From: Chloroflexota bacterium
GTDB lineage: Bacteria; Chloroflexota; UBA11872; VXOZ01
Length of the DNA stretch: 10,546 bases
Direction of reading: 5' to 3'
Assembly: GCA_009839775.1 (NCBI GenBank)
Contig: VXOZ01000059.1
Coordinates: 1 to 10,546, forward strand
Positions 6,435 through 10,546 of this stretch are shown here, piece by piece (positions within the stretch are counted from its first letter, which is position 1; the number at the start of each line of letters is the position of its first letter). The translations under genes and the position numbers were made by a program. The notes below the pieces were generated by a model, which was given only the letters and a program-made list of their open reading frames with translations, was not told where the DNA came from and did no database searches.

Positions 6435-7097
6435 ATGATCATGACGGAACTCTCCTCATCACTTCAGTTAGCGCTCGAAGCGAATAGCCCGGCATTCGAG
6501 GCCTTCCGCTCCCTCCGTACCACCATTCGCTTTCAGGCAGAGGAACACGCGCAGAAAGCGCTGGTAGTCACAAGTGCGGGCCCGCAGGAAGGCAAGACCC
6601 TCGTCTCGACGTGTCTTGCGTCCTCTTTGGCGCAATTGGGTCTCCGCGTTACGCTTGTCGATGCGAACTTGCGCACGCCCAGCCTGCACACCATGCTGGG
6701 TGTCTCACAGGAACCTGGGCTTGCCGACTACTTGGGTGGCGCAGACGGCCCAGCGTTTCACGAGAACTGCGGCACAGCAGGGCTGAATCTGCTTACTGCC
6801 GGCGCCGTACCGGAAAATGCTCCTGACCTGCTCGCCTCCCTGCGCATGGCCGACTTAATCGCGGATCTTGCCGCTGCGAGCGACCACGTCATCCTCGATA
6901 CTCCGCCGCTCCTCACGACCGCGGACGCTGCGGCATTGGCGCGGTACGTTGACGGCGTGCTCCTCGTGGTGCGTGCCAATCAAGCGCGGCGCGACCAAAT
7001 CCAACGTGCCAAGGCGATGCTGGCGCAGATCGATGCGCACGTACTTGGCGTAGTGTTCAACGATGATCCCAATGCCAAGAAATCGCTTGTTGGATAA
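6435..7097 (+). CDS. CpsD/CapB-type P-loop tyrosine kinase (chain-length regulator)
   Basis: A 220-residue cytoplasmic ATPase of the bacterial tyrosine kinase family, which couples ATP use to assembly of the Wzz-type export complex. Features in order: FEAFRSLRTTIRF (the usual N-terminal helix), Walker A in TSAGPQEGKTLVST (G49-T55), Walker A' in VTLVDANLRTP (D76, with N78 where the consensus DxDxR has a second Asp), PGLADYLGG, and Walker B in VILDTPPLLTTADA (D155), then VDGVLLVVRANQARRDQI. The C-terminus FNDDPNAKKSLVG has no tyrosine cluster, unlike classic autokinases; the only tyrosines are in ADYLGG and ARYVDG. The start could be 6435 (AAGG 5 bases upstream) or the ATG at 6441 (AAGGA 5 bases upstream). 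The gene overlaps the next one by 35 bases. Without the tyrosine cluster it may act mainly as an ATPase. Confidence 0.85.
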   Translation: MIMTELSSSLQLALEANSPAFEAFRSLRTTIRFQAEEHAQKALVVTSAGPQEGKTLVSTCLASSLAQLGLRVTLVDANLRTPSLHTMLGVSQEPGLADYLGGADGPAFHENCGTAGLNLLTAGAVPENAPDLLASLRMADLIADLAAASDHVILDTPPLLTTADAAALARYVDGVLLVVRANQARRDQIQRAKAMLAQIDAHVLGVVFNDDPNAKKSLVG

Positions 7098-8307
7098 CTG
7101 GCGGCGCTGCGGTGTTAGCCTCTTTGTTGCTCTCTGGCTTTTCTTCTTCGGTGTTTCACCCGCCTTTGCGGCGGCAAGGGGCAACGTGCTCTCCCAAACC
7201 GATCCGCCAAGCCAGGGCTTCTATAGCGAGGCAGCCGGATACGGCGAGGGTTTCGGGTACGTCATCCCTGATGTTCCCGATGGCCCCCAGTTCTACGTCA
7301 TGTTTCGGGCGCTTGGCGGCGGCCCCGTATTAGGCTATCCGTTGGCTTCTCCCTTCACAGACGCTACCACCGGAGACATGTACCTGATCCTGCAATATGC
7401 AGTCTTGGTTTGGCACAAGTCTTCCGGCCAGATTTCACTTGCCAATACCTTTGAGCTTCTTGACAATGCGGGACTAGAGCAGTGGCTTCTTGACCGCGGC
7501 ATTCCGCAGCCGATTACGGACGACGGTGGGTCAACGTTTGCGGAGTCTCGTACTATTCGTCTCTCCTGGCTTACTGATCCAGAGATTGCTGCTCGCTTCC
7601 TGCAAAATCCCCTGGTCCCCGGCAATCTGGAGATTTCTATCTTGCTTTACGGACTCCCTATGTCCCATCCGCAGAAACTAGGCCCCTTTGTGGTCCAACG
7701 ATTCCAACGGGCCGCATTCCAACGCTGGGTCGAGGACATTCCAGGTCAACCTAAACCCGGCACGGTGACACAGGTCTTTGCCGGAATACTCTACAAAGAA
7801 GCCAATCTCATTCCAATGGATGCATACCGGCCGGTTCCTAATCCATTTGATAAACCCAGTGACGCCTTGCTTGCCCAAGTGCAGTCCTTACTTGCCGAAC
7901 AAGAAGTAACGGCTCACCTCGTTCACCACCTCGACCATGCCATAATCGGATACGCGCCGGATCTTCTCGACACTGCGGCGTTGCGTATCGGCAATTGGGT
8001 GCTGATCTACTTACATCCGGCGTTGAAGGATGCGCGTTACGAGGCAGTCGCGGCCGTATTGGCTCACTTGGCTACGTATCTGGAAGCACATGCACTCTCA
8101 CCGGTACCCTTGGAACAAACCCGTGAGACCTGCAAGCAACTGGTTGCCGACGGGCTGCGCATTGAAGCGGCACTGTGGCAGGCGCTATGGGGTCCCGAAG
8201 GCACGTACAACGCCAAATCCTACGAGGAGATTCTGAACGGATATGTCGTGGAGTCTCAGCTTTCGCCAAGCTGGGCGGACTTCATCGCTGAGATTCATTG
8301 CACCTAG
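7063..8307 (+). CDS. Secreted protein with LGYP/YGLP repeat blocks and a peptidase-like C-terminus lacking HExxH
   Basis: A 414-residue exported protein of unknown function. It has a Sec signal peptide: basic MPRNRLLDNWRR, then the core VSLFVALWLFFFGV, with cleavage likely after AFA (residue 36). The first block has FRALGGGPVLGYPL (G87-Y92) and a YLILQYAVLVW strand. The second has LLYGLPMSHPQ (Y196-P199), FVVQRFQRAAFQRW (209-222) and a GILYKEANLIP end. I associate these with Chloroflexota secreted proteins (inference from memory). The C-terminal region (about 300-414) resembles zincin-peptidase tails: VLAHLATYLEA (332-342) sits where an HExxH helix would be expected, but only H335 remains, so it is probably not catalytic. 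It then has TCKQLVADGLRIEAALWQAL. The start at 7063 overlaps the kinase gene by 35 bases; ATG 7072 is an alternative. Its place in the operon suggests an envelope or glycan-related role. Confidence 0.75.
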   Translation: MIPMPRNRLLDNWRRCGVSLFVALWLFFFGVSPAFAAARGNVLSQTDPPSQGFYSEAAGYGEGFGYVIPDVPDGPQFYVMFRALGGGPVLGYPLASPFTDATTGDMYLILQYAVLVWHKSSGQISLANTFELLDNAGLEQWLLDRGIPQPITDDGGSTFAESRTIRLSWLTDPEIAARFLQNPLVPGNLEISILLYGLPMSHPQKLGPFVVQRFQRAAFQRWVEDIPGQPKPGTVTQVFAGILYKEANLIPMDAYRPVPNPFDKPSDALLAQVQSLLAEQEVTAHLVHHLDHAIIGYAPDLLDTAALRIGNWVLIYLHPALKDARYEAVAAVLAHLATYLEAHALSPVPLEQTRETCKQLVADGLRIEAALWQALWGPEGTYNAKSYEEILNGYVVESQLSPSWADFIAEIHCT

Positions 8308-8319
8308 AAGATTCAGAAC

Positions 8320-9294
8320 ATGTGGCGTACAGTCGGTCATGAACGGGTGCAGCGTTTCCTGCAACGCGCAATTGCCCAAGACGCTCTGGGACATGCTATC
8401 CTTTTTGCCGGCCCGGCAGCGGTGGGCAAGCGGACTCTGGCGCTCGACCTGACCGCCGCGCTGCTGTGCGAAGTTCAGCCTAACGATCCGTGTTGGGAGT
8501 GCATACAGTGCAAGGGAGTGGCGCGTCTCCAACATCCCGATCTTCACCTGGTGGAGTTGGAAGAAGGACGCAGGTCCATTCGCATGGAGCAAGTTGCCGC
8601 GCTGCAACAGGCGGTCGCCTTGCGCCCCTACCAAGCTGCGCAGCGCGTCTCGGTCATCCTTGATGCACACCTGCTCCAACCTGAAGCGAGCCAGCGGCTT
8701 CTCAAGACGTTGGAGGAGCCACCCGCGCACAACACGCTGATCCTCACGGCTTCTTCCACACACCTCATGCCGCAGACTCTGCTTTCGCGCTGCCAAGTGT
8801 GGCGTCTCACCGGACTGCCGAGACGCCTGGTCCAATCTGAGTTAGAACGGCGAGGCGTATCGCAGCCAGACGCGGCGTTTCTCGCGGCAGCAAGCTTGGG
8901 ACGCATGGGGTGGGCGATAGAGGCAAGCATGGACCCGGAACTGCGCGAGCAAGAGGAATCACTCGTATGCTTACTCATTCAGACTCTTCGCGCCGACCGC
9001 GCTTCTCGCATGGAGCTTATAGACCCTCTCTTGGACGATGTGTCAGACATAGACCGCTTGTTCGATCTTTGGAGTGAATGGTGGCGCTCTTTCCTCTTGG
9101 TACAAGCGGGTATGCCTGATCACGACAGTGATAACCGTCCTGCCATGGGCCATGATGTCGAACTCAGTATTTCTCCCCAGGAAGCCGTAAGCGTGATCAA
9201 GCGCATCGACGAAGCGCGCGAGTGGGTGCGCGCAAACGTCAACGTCCGTCTTGCTTTAGAAACGCTTGCGCTGCACCTGCCCGAAGCATCCTAG
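8320..9294 (+). CDS. holB: DNA polymerase III subunit delta' (clamp loader)
   Basis: A 324-residue AAA+ subunit of the clamp-loader complex, which opens and places the sliding clamp on primed DNA. It shows the N-terminal VGHERVQRFLQRAI, a Walker A-like FAGPAAVGKRTLA (G31-T39), a zinc module with C50, C58, C61 and C64 (CEVQ..., CWECIQC), VSVILDAHLLQPEASQRLLK, LLKTLEEPPAHNTLIL, and the LMPQTLLSRCQ segment with the conserved SRC arginine finger. The length is typical of delta' (about 320-340). The start at 8320 comes 12 bases after the stop of the secreted-protein gene, without a strong ribosome site, so it is probably the last gene of the polysaccharide transcript. The usual partners, such as tmk, are not adjacent. 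The similar tau/gamma subunit is excluded by the small size and the missing C-terminal domains. Confidence 0.92.
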   Translation: MWRTVGHERVQRFLQRAIAQDALGHAILFAGPAAVGKRTLALDLTAALLCEVQPNDPCWECIQCKGVARLQHPDLHLVELEEGRRSIRMEQVAALQQAVALRPYQAAQRVSVILDAHLLQPEASQRLLKTLEEPPAHNTLILTASSTHLMPQTLLSRCQVWRLTGLPRRLVQSELERRGVSQPDAAFLAAASLGRMGWAIEASMDPELREQEESLVCLLIQTLRADRASRMELIDPLLDDVSDIDRLFDLWSEWWRSFLLVQAGMPDHDSDNRPAMGHDVELSISPQEAVSVIKRIDEAREWVRANVNVRLALETLALHLPEAS

Positions 9295-9333
9295 GCGCCT
9301 CACCGAATCCTGCCGTGAGTGGTATACTTGGAA

Positions 9334-9402
9334 CTTGATTGTAAATGGTTCTCTTTAGGCGCATTTAGCCTTTGCTGCGTTGTAATTGCGTTGACAATCA
9401 AG
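9334..9402. repeat. Spaced 9-bp perfect inverted repeat
   Basis: CTTGATTGT (9334-9342) and ACAATCAAG (9394-9402) are exact reverse complements 51 bases apart, in the 248-base gap between holB and the zinc-ribbon gene. TTGACA (9391-9396) overlaps the right arm, but no -10 box lies at a proper distance from it. It could be the base of an RNA stem, a binding site pair, or chance. I recognise no known RNA family here. Confidence 0.3.
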
Positions 9403-9542
9403 AATGCTCAGGCGAATTGCGCTATACGTCCGTATGTGAGCACGGACGCGGCAAACTGAAATCTTCTGGCGATAGCAGACTGCCTGTAACACGAGACGAA
9501 AAGCGAAAGCGCAAGACCTGACTGTGGAGGTATGTGAATTCA

Positions 9543-9860
9543 ATGCCGTTGTACGAATATGCGTGTGATGCCTGTACCTATCGTTTTGAGCGGCAACAGC
9601 GGTTCAGCGATCCTCCGGTGACGAACTGCCCTGAGTGCAATGGGGCAGTGCGTAAAGTGTTCCATCCCGCGAGCGTGATCTTCAAAGGGAGCGGATGGTA
9701 CATAACCGATAACCGTACGGATAATGGCAAGAGCGAGAATAACGGCAGCCCAAAGCCCAAAGAGGCTCCGGCAAAGGACAAAGCCGAGTCCAAGGCGGCA
9801 GGCACGGCCAACTCAGACTCTGGCGGAGAATCGAAGTCCTCGTCGGCTAAAGACGACTGA
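9543..9860 (+). CDS. FmdB family zinc-ribbon protein
   Basis: A 105-residue protein beginning MPLYEYACDACTYRFE, the signature of the FmdB / CxxC-CxxC zinc-ribbon family. The metal ligands are C8, C11, C29 and C32 (CDAC and CPEC). It continues VRKVFHPASVIFKGSGWYIT, which is the conserved helix and end of the family domain, and then an acidic and basic low-complexity tail of about 45 residues rich in K, E, S and A, ending SSSAKDD. The family takes its name from a putative regulator in the formamidase (fmd) operon, but its function is poorly established. The start at ATG 9543 matches the family N-terminus. GGAGG (9526-9530) is 12 bases upstream, which is rather long; the GTG at 9534 would be only 3 bases from that site and would add MNS. 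An intrinsic terminator follows 60 bases after the stop. Confidence 0.88.
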   Translation: MPLYEYACDACTYRFERQQRFSDPPVTNCPECNGAVRKVFHPASVIFKGSGWYITDNRTDNGKSENNGSPKPKEAPAKDKAESKAAGTANSDSGGESKSSSAKDD

Positions 9861-9920
9861 CCTTTTCGTGTCCCTAACAGGCACAGTGTCCGTGCTTCAC
9901 TCTTGACCAAGGCTTTCTTT

Positions 9921-9964
9921 AAAGAGAGACAGAATGGCAAACATGCCACTATGTCTCTTTTTTT
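9921..9964 (+). terminator. Rho-independent terminator
   Basis: AGAGACA (9925-9931) pairs with TGTCTCT (9952-9958), and an inner stem TGGCA/TGCCA (9935-9939 and 9944-9948) closes an AACA loop. A 3-by-3 internal loop separates the two stems. The outer stem runs straight into seven Ts (9958-9964). It would end the transcript of the zinc-ribbon gene. Confidence 0.85.
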
Positions 9965-10046
9965 GTGTTGCTTGCTACACCGCTGAAACGTGCACTTAGT
10001 GGCAGTCAAGCACCGTCTTCGCAGCACCAAGCGGTTCCAAAGGGAC

Positions 10047-10472
10047 TTAGGCCATCTTCACAATGGGTTGTCCTTTGAGCCAGTAGGCAAATCCGGCGGA
10101 GACCAAGAACGCCACACCAAAGATCCCAAAGATCACCTGTTCGCTGCCGATGAGCGCGATGATGGCCGCTCCCGCCAGGATGGCGATGCCCACGCCCAGG
10201 TCGCGCCACACGAAGAGCGACGCGATTGCCAGGTGGCGGTTGCTGAAAGTGGTTAGGTCGCCAATCATGGCATTGGTCGCCACCGGCACGGTGCTGTTGA
10301 GCAATCCCATTGCCAGCGCCGCAATGCTCATGGTAACCGTCCCGCCAAAGAATGTCGGCAGGAGCAGCCCCAAACCGGCCACGATGAATGAGAGTATAAG
10401 AACCTGCTCACGGCCAAGCCAATCCGCGATGAAGCCGCCCGCGTAGCTGCCAAAGATGCGCACGATCCAATA
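10047..10472 (-). CDS. MFS transporter (C-terminal part, cut by contig end)
   Basis: The minus strand encodes about 141 residues ending at the stop complementary to 10047-10049. It carries four hydrophobic segments: VLILSFIVAGLGLLLPTF, MSIAALAMGLLNSTVPVATN, DLGVGIAILAGAAIIALI and FGIFGVAFLVSAGFAYWLKG. The first is preceded by RIFGSYAGGFIADWLGRE, the G-x3-D-x2-GR loop motif that in major facilitator proteins repeats between helices 8 and 9. The piece is therefore roughly the last third of the transporter. A GTG at 10463 could be mistaken for a start, but the frame continues upstream as YWIV and meets the adapter-like sequence, so the true start is missing. It is convergent with the zinc-ribbon gene. 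The substrate is unknown. Confidence 0.8.
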   Translation of the reverse strand, partial: YWIVRIFGSYAGGFIADWLGREQVLILSFIVAGLGLLLPTFFGGTVTMSIAALAMGLLNSTVPVATNAMIGDLTTFSNRHLAIASLFVWRDLGVGIAILAGAAIIALIGSEQVIFGIFGVAFLVSAGFAYWLKGQPIVKMA

Positions 10473-10473
10473 C

Positions 10474-10546
10474 CTGTCTCTTAGACAGCTCAGCGCGCCC
10501 GCGAGGCGGAGAGGAAGCGGGGAGGGGGGGGGGGGGGGGAAAAAAA
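10474..10546. other. Likely sequencing-adapter read-through and homopolymer artefact
   Basis: From 10474 the sequence begins CTGTCTCTTA, the first ten bases of the Nextera transposase end. By ungapped comparison with the 34-base Nextera i7-side adapter as I remember it, 26 of 34 positions match (10474-10507), including the CCC-n-CGAG-n-C end. A G-rich stretch, 16 Gs (10524-10539) and 7 As (10540-10546) follow, as in low-quality read ends. It should not be read as genome. Confidence 0.8.

Noticed and set aside
9355..9543. 62-codon minus-strand ORF between holB and the zinc-ribbon gene
   Set aside because: It has no recognisable protein features and covers the ribosome site of the zinc-ribbon gene; more likely non-coding.
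10047..10463. Complete small membrane protein starting at the GTG at 10463
   Set aside because: The frame continues upstream to the contig end and the sequence matches the internal loop and last helices of an MFS transporter, so it is a truncated gene.

Overview
The window looks like one chromosomal contig end from a bacterium of moderate GC, most likely a member of the Chloroflexota. Three things suggest this, none of them decisive: a secreted protein built from the GG-x-LGYP / YGLP-x-S blocks that I associate with Chloroflexota exported proteins, a dispersed palindromic repeat of the CTTCGACAGGCTCAG type, and the general protein character. The last 73 bases are not genomic. They resemble Nextera adapter read-through followed by poly-G and poly-A, so the biological sequence stops near 10473.

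Layout. At the left edge (1-391, minus strand) lies the N-terminal part of a TIM-barrel sugar-phosphate isomerase/epimerase-like protein, cut by the window. A 511-base gap follows (392-902). It holds a perfect 18-bp palindrome, a composite inverted repeat with a nested hairpin, and one doubtful 43-codon ORF. From 903 to 8307 there is a plus-strand surface-polysaccharide locus: a GT4 glycosyltransferase (903-2057), a membrane polyprenyl-phosphate sugar-1-phosphate transferase (2060-3517), a second GT4 glycosyltransferase of WbaZ type (3752-4885), two short Wzz-like chain-length proteins in tandem (4937-5686 and 5695-6372), a CpsD/CapB-type P-loop kinase (6435-7097) and a secreted protein overlapping the kinase gene (7063-8307). 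The housekeeping gene holB (8320-9294) starts 12 bases later, apparently in the same transcription unit. After a 248-base gap come an FmdB-type zinc-ribbon gene (9543-9860) and a clear intrinsic terminator (9921-9964). The C-terminal part of an MFS transporter (10047-10472, minus strand) converges on that terminator.

How the genes work together. The phosphotransferase would load the first sugar-1-phosphate onto undecaprenyl phosphate at the inner face of the membrane, and the two GT4 enzymes would extend the lipid-linked oligosaccharide. The two Wzz-like proteins with the separate cytoplasmic kinase resemble the split CapA/CapB (CpsC/CpsD) arrangement that controls chain length and export in Wzx/Wzy-dependent pathways. 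No flippase, polymerase or outer-membrane exporter gene is in the window, so the pathway is incomplete here. The secreted protein has no established role; its place in the operon suggests an envelope function.

I found no CRISPR array, tRNA, rRNA, intact insertion sequence or defence system. The most interesting items are the probable catalytically dead peptidase-like C-terminus of the secreted protein, the divided chain-length/kinase module lacking a C-terminal tyrosine cluster, the regulatory palindrome and composite repeat near the left end, and the adapter artefact at the right end.
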